A stretch of 64,000 nucleotides of DNA from Marivirga lumbricoides (GCF_014636295.1 NZ_BMEC01000003.1:1-64000); one strand, 5' to 3'. Shown: positions 17,991-26,827, counted from the stretch's first letter. Numbers and translations: made by a program. Notes: generated by a model not told the origin, from the letters alone.

Positions 17991-19664
17991 GTGACTAGAT
18001 TTTTTTTAACTCTATCAATATTTACTTTTCTAATATTAGCCTCTTGTGATAAGGATAAATCATCTCAGGGAAATAGTGCTCCCATTACTTTAGTAGCTAC
18101 AGATTCTATTTTCTTTAAAAACGCACTTGTTCTTGATACCGCCAGAAAGAACGAAGTAGTTAAAAAGTTGATCAATTTTTATCAGAAAAATGGTGCTCAA
18201 ACTAAATGGTTATTAAGTGGTGGTGCAACTAATCTTTTCCATTCATTAATTGAAACGATAGGAAATGCTGAAGACTATGGGCTTTATTCTGAAACATATA
18301 ATTATAACTACTTAAAATCTCAATCAAAAGCTGTTTATTCGGCTGATAAGATAGATTTTAAGGAACTTTGTAATCTCGACAGAGATGCTACCGCTTCATT
18401 TTTATTATTTGTTATTCACTTAAACAAAGGACGTATTTTGGAACCTGGTTATCGTGAAAAGCCTTGGTTTAAAGGAGATCAGGAGGGAATTGAGACCCTG
18501 AAGCTTCTCAGTGTAGATCCTCAAGAGACGATTACTCATATAATTGATACATTACAACCTAATTTTCCTTTTTATGTACAGTTGAGAGATCAACTCCGAA
18601 AATTAAATCATAGTGAGCCTAGAGATATTGTTCCTTTTCAATTTGATGACCTTGAAAATTTTGAAGTTGGATTTAAAGATAAAAGAGTAAAATATCTTCG
18701 GAACAATTTGAATCAGTGGGGAGTAGAGGCTGATATGGCTACTAATCCTTTGGTGGTAGACACTGCATTAGTTGAGAATATTAAGGATTTTCAGGCTTCT
18801 TTTGATATGAAGGCGGATGGGCTTCCCGGTGAGTCTACCTTGCGGTTCCTTAACATGCGGGATGATGACTTGAAGAGCCTCATTGCACTTAATCTTGAAA
18901 GGATGAGATGGATTCCTGAAGGGATAGGAGAAAATCTGATTATGGTGAATATTCCTGAATATAAATTGAGAGTTTATAGAACAAATGAAGTAACTGCCAA
19001 AGTGAAAGTAATTGTAGGTGAAGAAATGAAACCTACTCCTGTTTTTAGTGATACCTTAAGTCATATAGTTTTTAACCCAACATGGACAGTGCCTCAAAGT
19101 ATCATTTGGGAAGAAATGGTACCTAAGCTAAGGAAGAACCCCGGCCACTATGAAGAGGATTTCAAAATTTATCAGGATAATGTAGAAGTAGATCCATATA
19201 TGATTGATTGGCAAGATATGGAGTTGAAAAAGAAATATTATTTCAGATTTGTACAACAACCTGGTCCTTCCAATTCTTTAGGGGAAGTGAAATTTATGTT
19301 TCCAAACAATTTAAGTATTTATATGCATGATACACCTGCAGATGTACTTTTTGACAAGAACAATCGAGATTTGAGTCATGGCTGTATCAGGTTAAACAAG
19401 CCTTTTAAATTTGCTAATTACCTTCTTTCAGATAATGAAAATTGGAGTAAGGAAAAGATGTATGATATTTTGCAAAAAGAGGAGCCGGAAAAAATCTATT
19501 TAGATCAGCGATACCATGTCCAGATTGCTTATTTAACGGCATGGATTACTGCTGAAGGAAGACTAAAGCTTTTTGATGATATATATGGATTTGATAAGGT
19601 GCAGCTTGAGAAACTGAATGAGTTAAAGCAATTAGCTAAAAAGGCAGAGAAGGATTATTCATGA
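17991..19664 (+). CDS. L,D-transpeptidase lipoprotein with peptidoglycan-binding domain (YcbB-like)
   Basis: This 557-residue protein starts at a GTG, the only start that keeps the lipoprotein signal (FLILASC, Cys19). An N-terminal scaffold region is followed by a PG_binding_1-type segment (ENIKDFQASFDMKADGLPGE, residues about 260-280) and a YkuD catalytic domain with HDTPAD...SHGCIRL; the nucleophile is Cys465. The YcbB/LdtD class makes 3-3 crosslinks in peptidoglycan or attaches proteins to it. It acts in the periplasm. It is followed by a second L,D-transpeptidase-type lipoprotein gene after 150 bases. Confidence 0.9.
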   Translation: MTRFFLTLSIFTFLILASCDKDKSSQGNSAPITLVATDSIFFKNALVLDTARKNEVVKKLINFYQKNGAQTKWLLSGGATNLFHSLIETIGNAEDYGLYSETYNYNYLKSQSKAVYSADKIDFKELCNLDRDATASFLLFVIHLNKGRILEPGYREKPWFKGDQEGIETLKLLSVDPQETITHIIDTLQPNFPFYVQLRDQLRKLNHSEPRDIVPFQFDDLENFEVGFKDKRVKYLRNNLNQWGVEADMATNPLVVDTALVENIKDFQASFDMKADGLPGESTLRFLNMRDDDLKSLIALNLERMRWIPEGIGENLIMVNIPEYKLRVYRTNEVTAKVKVIVGEEMKPTPVFSDTLSHIVFNPTWTVPQSIIWEEMVPKLRKNPGHYEEDFKIYQDNVEVDPYMIDWQDMELKKKYYFRFVQQPGPSNSLGEVKFMFPNNLSIYMHDTPADVLFDKNNRDLSHGCIRLNKPFKFANYLLSDNENWSKEKMYDILQKEEPEKIYLDQRYHVQIAYLTAWITAEGRLKLFDDIYGFDKVQLEKLNELKQLAKKAEKDYS

Positions 19665-19814
19665 TTTTTAATCTGGTTTTGTAAATTAAGAAATTCAGAT
19701 TTTGCACCATCCGGAGGAACTATTTGAGGTATGTATCCATTAAGAAGAGGAAGTTTAATAGAGTGTCCCCGTTATTTGGGTGATTTTAGTTAAAATAATT
19801 TTTTTTTGATATTA

Positions 19815-20693
19815 ATGCTTGTACAACGTAATTTTTTTCTCCCTTTGTTATTCTCTTTTGTCACTTTGATAGCCTGTTCTAATAAACCAAGTGAAGCAGA
19901 GAAGTTGGAGGCAAAAGAAGAACGACTTATTCATGCAGGGGAGGATTCCCTTACTCAACCAAGGGTGCTTGAGAAAGATATGGAAGTGGATTCTATCAGG
20001 AAAAAATCTGCTTTTCAACATAGCCAATTTAATAATACCTTGAACTTTGAGGATACATTGAAGTCTATGTATAAAGAACTAATGGAGAATAATCCAGAGG
20101 TTAAAATGGATTATGACCCCTTCAGATATGCTATGATTGGCTATTATACTTTAAGGCAAGAGGAAAGATTAAATGATAAAGAGATTTTATCTATTATTGA
20201 TTTTACTAAAAGCAGTTGTGATAAAAGGTTCTATACTATAAATCTTAAAGAGTTAGACTTCCTTTATTATTCATTGGTAAGCCATGGGAGAAATACCGGG
20301 GGAGATATGGCGACTAAATTTTCTAATGAAAGATCTTCTAATGCCAGTAGTTTAGGTTTTTATGTGACCGGAGGTACTTATACGGGTAAAAATGGTTATA
20401 GCATGCGGTTAGTTGGTGATGAAAAAGGGTGGAATGATAATATGATGAAAAGAGCGGTGGTGATGCATGAAGCTTCTTACGTAAGTGAAGATTTTGTAAA
20501 AAAATATGGCCGTTTAGGAAGAAGTTACGGCTGCCCGGCCTTACCTAAAGGCTTAAGCAGAAAAGTTATAGATACTATTAAAGGTAAAACTGTAATATTT
20601 GCCTATTACAATGATGATACATATTTAAAAGCATCCAGATATCTTGATTTGGATCAGTTGGTTAGCAAAATGAATGATGATTCAGATACTTAA
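19815..20693 (+). CDS. L,D-transpeptidase catalytic-domain lipoprotein (YkuD_2 type)
   Basis: The ATG at 19815 gives 292 residues; the TTG three codons earlier is less likely. A lipoprotein signal ends at VTLIAC (Cys21). A charged linker leads to the catalytic domain: YYSLVSHGRNTGGD, then VMHEASYVSEDF and the nucleophile motif GRSYGCPALP. This murein L,D-transpeptidase catalytic-domain family is distinct from the preceding gene's YkuD class. Together the two suggest envelope crosslinking or recycling functions, which is inference from family. It converges on the DUF4625 locus. Confidence 0.85.
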   Translation: MLVQRNFFLPLLFSFVTLIACSNKPSEAEKLEAKEERLIHAGEDSLTQPRVLEKDMEVDSIRKKSAFQHSQFNNTLNFEDTLKSMYKELMENNPEVKMDYDPFRYAMIGYYTLRQEERLNDKEILSIIDFTKSSCDKRFYTINLKELDFLYYSLVSHGRNTGGDMATKFSNERSSNASSLGFYVTGGTYTGKNGYSMRLVGDEKGWNDNMMKRAVVMHEASYVSEDFVKKYGRLGRSYGCPALPKGLSRKVIDTIKGKTVIFAYYNDDTYLKASRYLDLDQLVSKMNDDSDT

Positions 20694-20741
20694 ATAATAA
20701 CAATTTAACTGAATCTATCATCCATTTCAACGGGTAATTCA

Positions 20742-21218
20742 CTAATTAATCTTTATGCTTAAACCCTTAATGGTTTGCCAACCTTCTGCATCAGTTAGTA
20801 AGATCATAAAGTGGTAATCTCCACTATCTACATTTTCAGGAACTTCTATTTCCATTTCGGCAACATACTCATTTTGTCCTTCAGGTATAGCGTAATTTTG
20901 AATAAATAAAAAAGGGTTGTCGGGTGCCTTTACAGCCTCCATATCACAATCATTTACTTCAGTACTATGAGTGTGGTGGTCAAAATTATGGTGAATATCC
21001 ACGCTGTAACCTCCTAATTGGATATTATCAGTAAATCTGGCTTTGAAAATGAAAGTCTCTCCTCTGTTTATGCTACTACATTGTTTAGGAAAAGCTTCAT
21101 CAAAAGCAATGTCTATTTCCGGATATTCAGTGTCAATTTCAACTTCCTCTTCACAGCTACAAAATAAAAGAAATGCTAAGAAGGTTGAGGAGGTCAATAT
21201 ATGTTTTAAGAAATTCAT
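20742..21218 (-). CDS. DUF4625 lipoprotein, histidine-rich
   Basis: This 158-residue lipoprotein (lipobox near Cys22, LLFCSC) has the acidic stretch EEEVEID directly after the cysteine, like the export signal that sends Bacteroidota lipoproteins to the cell surface. The body matches DUF4625: INRGETFIFKARFTDN, then SVDIHHNFDHHTHSTEVND with five closely spaced histidines, and PENVDSGDYHFMILLTDAEG. The histidines suggest metal binding, which is inference. It is the last gene of the minus-strand TonB/DUF4625 locus, but a terminator lies between it and the preceding gene, so its expression may be partly separate. Confidence 0.82.
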   Translation of the reverse strand: MNFLKHILTSSTFLAFLLFCSCEEEVEIDTEYPEIDIAFDEAFPKQCSSINRGETFIFKARFTDNIQLGGYSVDIHHNFDHHTHSTEVNDCDMEAVKAPDNPFLFIQNYAIPEGQNEYVAEMEIEVPENVDSGDYHFMILLTDAEGWQTIKGLSIKIN

Positions 21219-21251
21219 CTTTTTAAATATGTTTTATATTTGTTTTAAAAA

Positions 21252-21282
21252 AAGCAGTATTGACTCGTGATCAATACTGCTT
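21252..21282 (-). terminator. Terminator inside the DUF4625 locus
   Basis: Perfect 12-bp arms AAGCAGTATTGA (21252-21263) and TCAATACTGCTT (21271-21282) are followed, on the minus strand, by a run of seven T. It lies after the stop at 21299 and before the last DUF4625 gene, so it would attenuate that gene. Confidence 0.8.
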
Positions 21283-21298
21283 GATAAGTCTTATTTTA

Positions 21299-22243
21299 TT
21301 AAAATCCTTCCAGAGTCACATCTACATAATGGTAAACACTTATTTTGTAAGTGTAATTAGTGTATATTAATCCCATATAATAATCTCCATTTTCCCAGGT
21401 TTTTTCACCATCTATTGAGTTGGGCTCAGGAGTATTGTTATCAGCAGATGCTCCTATAACTAATTTAGGTACTGGACGGATGCCGCCATAGATAATATTA
21501 CTAAAGGAATCTACATCTTCCCAACTTTCATGCTCATAGGTATCATAGACGATCACCTTTGAAAAATCAATATCATCCACTGTTTCAGGACGATGTTCTG
21601 CGGACTTTTTAATAAAAACAATATACATACTTCCATCGCCTTTTACCTTATTAATAGTTGCAGAAGATTGAATCGTATCGCCCTTTTCATAATTAACATC
21701 TTCAGGGTTTTCAAGCGTTTCATTTACATACTGATAAATTTGGTTATCAGTAGTGTAGAAATCCCATAGATATAAGTAGGGGTCTACAGCAAGATTAGCC
21801 GGGTCAATAATTTCTAAAGAAAATGTTTGCTCTAATTGAGTTCCGTTTTCATCCTTAACGATGATAATAAAATCATATTTTCCTTCGACTGCATCCTCAG
21901 GAATATCAAAATGCTTGTGAACAGTAGCGTTTTTTGCTCCCTTGAACTCCAGCCAGTTTAGCTCAAATCTCCAGTCACTGGTATATGTTTCTTCAGGAAG
22001 CGGCTGTATTTTAATAGTAATACTATCAATTTTATTTCCTGCAAGCACTTCTACATTTAAATGGAAATCTCTTCCAATCACCCCTATCCCATTATTACCT
22101 GAACCTACTTCTACTTCACTTATTGAAGGTTCTGGCGCAATTGAGGCTTCATCATCCTTGGAGCATGCCGTAACAATTATAATTGCTGCATAGCCCAGAA
22201 TTTGAACAAATCTTTTAAAAATCAGCTTTTGTAGTTTTGTCAT
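21299..22243 (-). CDS. DUF4625-like surface lipoprotein
   Basis: This 314-residue lipoprotein (lipobox IVTAC, Cys27, followed by SKDDEAS, an acidic surface-export-like tail) is a close paralogue of the next gene upstream: both share EVEVGSGNNGIGVIGRDFH-type N-termini, VHKHFDIPEDAVEGKYDF in the middle, and HRPETxDxIDFSKxIVYDxYEH later. The N-terminal half fits DUF4625; the C-terminal half, from about residue 150, is a second beta-rich domain that I do not recognise. A role in binding a metal or metal complex at the surface is inferred from its neighbours. Confidence 0.72.
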   Translation of the reverse strand: MTKLQKLIFKRFVQILGYAAIIIVTACSKDDEASIAPEPSISEVEVGSGNNGIGVIGRDFHLNVEVLAGNKIDSITIKIQPLPEETYTSDWRFELNWLEFKGAKNATVHKHFDIPEDAVEGKYDFIIIVKDENGTQLEQTFSLEIIDPANLAVDPYLYLWDFYTTDNQIYQYVNETLENPEDVNYEKGDTIQSSATINKVKGDGSMYIVFIKKSAEHRPETVDDIDFSKVIVYDTYEHESWEDVDSFSNIIYGGIRPVPKLVIGASADNNTPEPNSIDGEKTWENGDYYMGLIYTNYTYKISVYHYVDVTLEGF

Positions 22244-22329
22244 TGTATATGATTATTGATTAAGAGAAAATGTTTGTCAGTTTTTAAAATGCTTTATCTT
22301 AAGTTAGTTGTAGGGAGAGAGATTCATAT

Positions 22330-22403
22330 AATAGGTGGTGACGTATTATGTTACATCAGAAAATAATAGCCTCTTAATTACACAAGTCTATTCACCACCT
22401 ATT
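22330..22403. repeat. Long-arm inverted repeat between paralogous lipoprotein genes
   Basis: Perfect 12-bp arms AATAGGTGGTGA (22330-22341) and TCACCACCTATT (22392-22403) are separated by 50 bases. They lie in the only long gap (306 bases) of the locus, between the two 314-residue lipoprotein genes. The gap may be a leftover of the gene duplication, a separate promoter, or a small degraded element. Confidence 0.45.
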
Positions 22404-22549
22404 AGAATAGTGGTATATGGTATATTATTATCTATCACTTTAATGAAGCCGGATCAGGAAACTTTCAAACTAGTGAACTATAATCAAAAAATATCATCTG
22501 AGAGAGATATCCCAAATCATCAAGCTTATAAAGTTACATATATAACATA

Positions 22550-23494
22550 TTAGAAGCCAGCCACCTCAAACTCTATATAATGGAAAAAATTAAAATTATA
22601 AGTTGTGTTCTTGTATACAACCCCAAAGTAATACTCCCCGGATTCCCATGATTTTTCACCACTGATCGGGCTTGGCTCGGGTATATTATTATCAGCTTCT
22701 GCCCCTATTTTAAAGTCTGGCGCATTACGAACAAATGTGAAAGTTTCTAAATCAAAAACCTCATTCGAGAAATAATCTACATCTTCCCACCCTTTATGTT
22801 CATACACATCATACACAATGGCTTTTGAAAAATCTATGGCATCGGTAGTTTCCGGCCTGTGCCCCAGGTCTTTTTTTATTAGCAAAACGTACATAATACC
22901 ATCTCCTTTTACACCTTCGATGGTTACCTGAGACCATATCGTATCGTTCTTTTGAAGTACATTACCATCAATAAATTCTCCATCCCTGTAGAAGAAGCCA
23001 CTTGCAAGACCTCCTATGTTTAATGTGGAAAGTTGCGGATCAACAGGTAGGTTTTCAGGAGTATAAATATTTATTTCACGAGTCTCTAGCAAACTAGTAC
23101 CATTTTCATCTGTTATCATAATTAAAAAGTCGTATTTTCCTTCCACAGCATCTTCAGGAATGTCAAAATGTTTATGTACAGTGGCATTTTTGGAACCTTT
23201 GTACTGCATATAAACTATTTCAAAAGACCAATCTGACTCGTAATTTTCACCAGCTTTTGGAACTATCTGTAATAATACGCTATCAATTTTATCACCTGCT
23301 AAAATTTCTGCGTTGAAATGGAAGTCTCTTCCAATGACGCCTATCCCATTATTACCTGAACCTATTTCTACTTCACTAATAGCGGGCTCCGGTTTTACTT
23401 CATTTTCTTCGTTGTCATCACAGGAAGAAAAAAATAACATTCCTCCTATTAAAAGAAGGAATGCATGTTTCAAAAAGTTTAATTTTTTATACAT
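22550..23494 (-). CDS. DUF4625-like surface lipoprotein, paralogue
   Basis: This 314-residue lipoprotein (lipobox FFSSC, Cys25) has acidic residues DDNEENE right after the cysteine. Length and domain order equal those of the neighbouring paralogue at 21299, and the two share long identical stretches such as VHKHFDIPEDAVEGKYDF, so they arose by tandem duplication. The central part (residues 155-205) and the final 40 residues diverge most. It begins 32 bases after the next gene upstream and is probably cotranscribed with the TonB receptor. Confidence 0.74.
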   Translation of the reverse strand: MYKKLNFLKHAFLLLIGGMLFFSSCDDNEENEVKPEPAISEVEIGSGNNGIGVIGRDFHFNAEILAGDKIDSVLLQIVPKAGENYESDWSFEIVYMQYKGSKNATVHKHFDIPEDAVEGKYDFLIMITDENGTSLLETREINIYTPENLPVDPQLSTLNIGGLASGFFYRDGEFIDGNVLQKNDTIWSQVTIEGVKGDGIMYVLLIKKDLGHRPETTDAIDFSKAIVYDVYEHKGWEDVDYFSNEVFDLETFTFVRNAPDFKIGAEADNNIPEPSPISGEKSWESGEYYFGVVYKNTTYNFNFFHYIEFEVAGF

Positions 23495-23526
23495 TTTAAT
23501 TATTGAATAGTTAAAAATTAATTTAA

Positions 23527-24327
23527 TTAAGAAGCGGATACTTCTAAATGTCTGTCTATTACCGAAGTGTTACCCTCTTCATCTTCTATGGTTATTTCCA
23601 TATGGTATTCTCCTGCTGGAGCTGTTGCAGGCACATCAATATGCTCATGAAATTCTACTTCAGTTTCTCCGTGATATCCTTCTTCAAATTCTGCTTCAAA
23701 ATCCCATTCCACTTCTCCTTCTCCTACTGAAATTCCATGTGCGTGAATATCCACTATTATATGATGTACACCATGAACAGCATTTATCATAAACTCTGCA
23801 TGAAAATCATTTCCACGGGCCACAGACTCATCAATTGAGATATCACTTACGGTTATCGGAGATAGTATATCAATATGTCCTTCGGATTCTACTTCATTTC
23901 CTAATTCATCAACAACTGTTATAGTAATATGGTATTCACCCGCAGGAGCATTTGCAGGGACATCAATATGCTCATGAAATTCAGGATTTTTAACCCTGTA
24001 TTTTTCATCAGTAAATGTTTTTGAGAATTCCCATTCTTCCTCTCCCTCTCCAACTGTTAAGTCATGGCCATGTATTTCTATAGATATACTACTTACATTT
24101 GCAGGAGCATTTATTTCAGCTTCCATGTGAATGTCCGAACCTTTGTAAGCTACAGATCCACTGCCGTGATCGCTTCCTCTACCATATTCAAAGCTCATAA
24201 TTTCAGGTCCTTCCGGTGTAGGATCTTCATCGTCATCACAGGCTACCATTACACTAAATAGTACTAATGCCATCGCTAATAATTTTAGGTTGGCTAAATC
24301 GAATAATTGTTTTGTTTTAGTCATCAT
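23527..24327 (-). CDS. Tandem-DUF4625 lipoprotein, histidine- and glutamate-rich
   Basis: This 266-residue lipoprotein (lipobox VMVAC, Cys30, then DDDEDPT) contains two DUF4625-like repeats, at about residues 45-155 and 160-262. Each has an IEIHGHDLTVGEGEEEWEF-type strand, an EFHEHIDVPAxAPAGEYH block and a VDELGNE or EDEEGNT turn. The internal repeats are so alike that an intragenic duplication is clear. Many His and Glu residues alternate in the strands (IHAHG, FHEHID), which fits binding of zinc, copper or another metal, though this is inference. It starts 6 bases after the TonB receptor's stop, so the two must be cotranscribed. Confidence 0.8.
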   Translation of the reverse strand: MMTKTKQLFDLANLKLLAMALVLFSVMVACDDDEDPTPEGPEIMSFEYGRGSDHGSGSVAYKGSDIHMEAEINAPANVSSISIEIHGHDLTVGEGEEEWEFSKTFTDEKYRVKNPEFHEHIDVPANAPAGEYHITITVVDELGNEVESEGHIDILSPITVSDISIDESVARGNDFHAEFMINAVHGVHHIIVDIHAHGISVGEGEVEWDFEAEFEEGYHGETEVEFHEHIDVPATAPAGEYHMEITIEDEEGNTSVIDRHLEVSAS

Positions 24328-24333
24328 TATTAT

Positions 24334-26754
24334 TTATTTTAAGTTAAAAGGTATATTCATAGATAAAATAATGTTTCTACCCGCTTCAGGAAGCCCTATT
24401 AGTCTGTAGAAACTTGTATGGTTCATGTACCGGGTGTTCAGTACATTTTGCACCTGAAGATTAATAGCTATAGGATTATCATTTACATCAATTGTTGTCC
24501 CTGCCCTAATATTGAAAAAGTTGAACCCCTTCGTTTTCTTCTCAGGGGGTACTATATTGTCTTGCTTTGCAGTAACCCGCCAATCGACTGATAAAAATGA
24601 TTCATTTAGTTTATCGGCAAATTCAGGAGACCATTCCAGATTAAACAATGCAGAAGGGGGTGGTGAAAATGGTAGCGTAAATCCTTTTTTATCACCGGAA
24701 AGCTGTCGGGCATAAACATATTCACCTAAAACTTCAACACTTAATGCTTTATGAAATTTCCATTTAGCCTGCAATTCGGAGCCATACCTTAATACCTTAC
24801 TTTGTGTATATTCAAATACCTGGTTTCCAGCACCGTATAAGTAATCATGCCGTGAGGTAGGGTTCAGGTAAATATAATTTGAGAAATAATTGTAAAAAGG
24901 GGATAATGCTACTGACCACTTCGAAGTTGTCCAGCTTAGCCCTAAATCACCCTGATATGATTGTTCAGGGTTGAGGTCAATATTTCCTCGTTCATAGCTG
25001 AAGTAATGATAATTAACTCCATTTGCTCCTAACTCTTTAGCTATTGGCATTCGAAAGCTTTTACCAATATTTGCTTTCAGGTTGAACTTATCCTTATTGT
25101 AACTGGCACCTACTGACCATACAATACTATTAAATTCCCTCTGCTCGTTGCCGGCTCTTTCAATATAAAGGGATTCTGTTTCTCCATTCTGCTCAACTGT
25201 TGAAGGAAACCAGTCATTGTATTGCTCAATTTTAATGATGCCGTAATCGTACCGGAGTGCTCCATTAAGCACAAAGGCATCATTAAACTTGTATTTATCA
25301 TGAATAAATGCGCCAGCTAATGTTTTTTTAAAGGCTGGCACCAGAAAACCCCATCCACCGATGGAGTTGTCCTGATGCTCGCTATTTATACCAACCGCAA
25401 TTTCATGCCTGCCTAACCACAGGTAGTTTTTAATATTTGCAGAGAAAACATGCTTATCAAATTCTCGCTCTAAATCTATTGGAATAGGAGTGTCTTCAGG
25501 ATAGATGGGTGGCATATAACCATGATTTACATATTGATTGTACTCTTGTCTGAAATTATGTTGGTAACCTATTTCAGTTTCCATCATATACTGATCCGAG
25601 AAGTAAAGCTCACTTTTGTTAATAATTTTAAAATGATTTACTTTCTGTCTGGGGTAAAGTATATCCCTGCTTGAGGCATCATGTAAAGCTGTATTTACTC
25701 TTCTCGGCTCCAGCCCATGTGCATTAGCAAAAAAACCACTGGTACTATTAATGTTGCTTAAATAAAATGCGGATTGAACCTGTTCATTTTTTAATCCGAA
25801 GTCGAGATGCAAATTGGTCTCATTTCCTGCGGAATTACGCAAGTGGTTTTTATGCAGCCTTACTGCATAATCATAAACATAGAGAGTGTCAGCAGGGACG
25901 CGGTAATCGCCATAATTCTGGTGAGTAATTCTTGTATTAAAAAAGAGGTTTTTACCGCGGCCATACAAGTTGATAGAGCCTCCAAATAAGTTATTGTTTG
26001 TTTTGCCTACTAAATCAACAGAACCACCTAATGTGTTTTGATCAGGAACAGGTGTCGGTTTTATATCAATAACTCCTCCAATGGCATCAGAGCCATACAA
26101 AAAGGAAGCTGCTCCTTTAATTACTTCTAACCGTGCTACTCCGAACTGATCAATTTCAAGGCCATGGTCTGCCCCCCATTGTTGGCCTTCATGTTTAATA
26201 CCTTTATCTACCACCATTACCCTGTTAAATCCAAGACCTCTTATAATAGGCTTAGATTGACCGGAACCAATTCCTATTGTACTTATTCCCGGTATTCTTT
26301 CGATAGATTTCATCAGGCTTCCGCTGAGGTTTTGCCTGATAAAATTTTTATTAACAGACTCTATGGTGAGAGATTCTTCTTTCTTTAGAGATGTAACCCT
26401 ATCCTTTTTTATAACTACTTCATTAAGTTGTGCTATCTCTGGCTGAAGTTTTATATGAATGTCTTTTATCAAATCAGAAACATTCAATTCTACCTTTTGA
26501 GAGGCGTAGCCTATGTAGGAAATAATTAAGGTGTGTGTTCCAGTGGAGGGGAGAGAAATCTGGAAAGCACCATTCGAATCAGTAATGGTTAAATGGTTGC
26601 CCGGAATAAGCCTTATTGTAGCACCTTCCAAAGGTTTATTGTACTCGTCTACTACCTCTCCGGAAATCAATTTGCTTTGAGCCATTAATAGCCCATCTGC
26701 TCCTGAAATGAAGCAGATAATTATTAATGCAATTAGATTTTTATTGTTGCGCAT
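24334..26754 (-). CDS. TonB-dependent outer-membrane receptor
   Basis: This 806-residue protein has a signal peptide (ending LLMAQ, residue 26), an N-terminal carboxypeptidase-regulatory-like domain (residues 28-115: SGEVVDEYNKPLEGATIRLI), a plug domain (IERIPGISTIG, RGLGFNRVMVVDKGIKHEGQ, EVIKGAASFLYGSDAIGGVI) and a 22-strand-type barrel ending MNIPFNLK. It would import a ligand across the outer membrane with TonB/ExbBD energy. The histidine-rich lipoproteins behind it, and the operator-flanked promoter in front, suggest a scarce metal or metal complex. It is not a SusC homologue: no SusD gene is near. Confidence 0.9.
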   Translation of the reverse strand: MRNNKNLIALIIICFISGADGLLMAQSKLISGEVVDEYNKPLEGATIRLIPGNHLTITDSNGAFQISLPSTGTHTLIISYIGYASQKVELNVSDLIKDIHIKLQPEIAQLNEVVIKKDRVTSLKKEESLTIESVNKNFIRQNLSGSLMKSIERIPGISTIGIGSGQSKPIIRGLGFNRVMVVDKGIKHEGQQWGADHGLEIDQFGVARLEVIKGAASFLYGSDAIGGVIDIKPTPVPDQNTLGGSVDLVGKTNNNLFGGSINLYGRGKNLFFNTRITHQNYGDYRVPADTLYVYDYAVRLHKNHLRNSAGNETNLHLDFGLKNEQVQSAFYLSNINSTSGFFANAHGLEPRRVNTALHDASSRDILYPRQKVNHFKIINKSELYFSDQYMMETEIGYQHNFRQEYNQYVNHGYMPPIYPEDTPIPIDLEREFDKHVFSANIKNYLWLGRHEIAVGINSEHQDNSIGGWGFLVPAFKKTLAGAFIHDKYKFNDAFVLNGALRYDYGIIKIEQYNDWFPSTVEQNGETESLYIERAGNEQREFNSIVWSVGASYNKDKFNLKANIGKSFRMPIAKELGANGVNYHYFSYERGNIDLNPEQSYQGDLGLSWTTSKWSVALSPFYNYFSNYIYLNPTSRHDYLYGAGNQVFEYTQSKVLRYGSELQAKWKFHKALSVEVLGEYVYARQLSGDKKGFTLPFSPPPSALFNLEWSPEFADKLNESFLSVDWRVTAKQDNIVPPEKKTKGFNFFNIRAGTTIDVNDNPIAINLQVQNVLNTRYMNHTSFYRLIGLPEAGRNIILSMNIPFNLK

Positions 26755-26774
26755 AGTGCGAGTCAGATATTAAA

Positions 26775-26827
26775 TGCAATATTGTTGCAAAATTATGGAG
26801 CTATTTTGAATATGCAATTAAGTTGCG
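26775..26827 (-). promoter_or_regulatory. Promoter overlapped by two TGCAA-N5-TTGC operator copies
   Basis: On the minus strand a TTG (plus-strand 26815-26817) stands 19 bases before TAATTTTG (plus-strand 26788-26795), matching the Bacteroidota promoter form. Two palindromes share ATGCAAT-N3-GTTGC: TGCAA-N5-TTGCA at 26775-26789 and TGCAA-N5-TTGCG at 26813-26827, centred 38 bases apart. One covers the -33 element, the other the -7 edge and start site. A repressor bound here would block the TonB receptor operon. The leader would be about 27 bases. The identity of the regulator is unknown; a Fur-family metal regulator is a reasonable guess. Confidence 0.68.

Noticed and set aside
22335-22553. 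A 72-codon plus-strand frame in the gap between the two 314-residue lipoprotein genes
   Set aside because: It starts within the inverted repeat, ends inside the next gene's 3' end on the other strand and shows no coding pattern or family.
24334-26754. A polysaccharide utilisation locus (SusC/SusD pair)
   Set aside because: The receptor is short at 806 residues, no SusD-like or glycoside hydrolase gene is near, and the partner lipoproteins are DUF4625.
26775-26827. Naming the palindromes Fur or Zur boxes
   Set aside because: I cannot match TGCAA-N5-TTGC to an established consensus from memory with certainty, and no regulator gene lies nearby, so only a candidate operator is reported.
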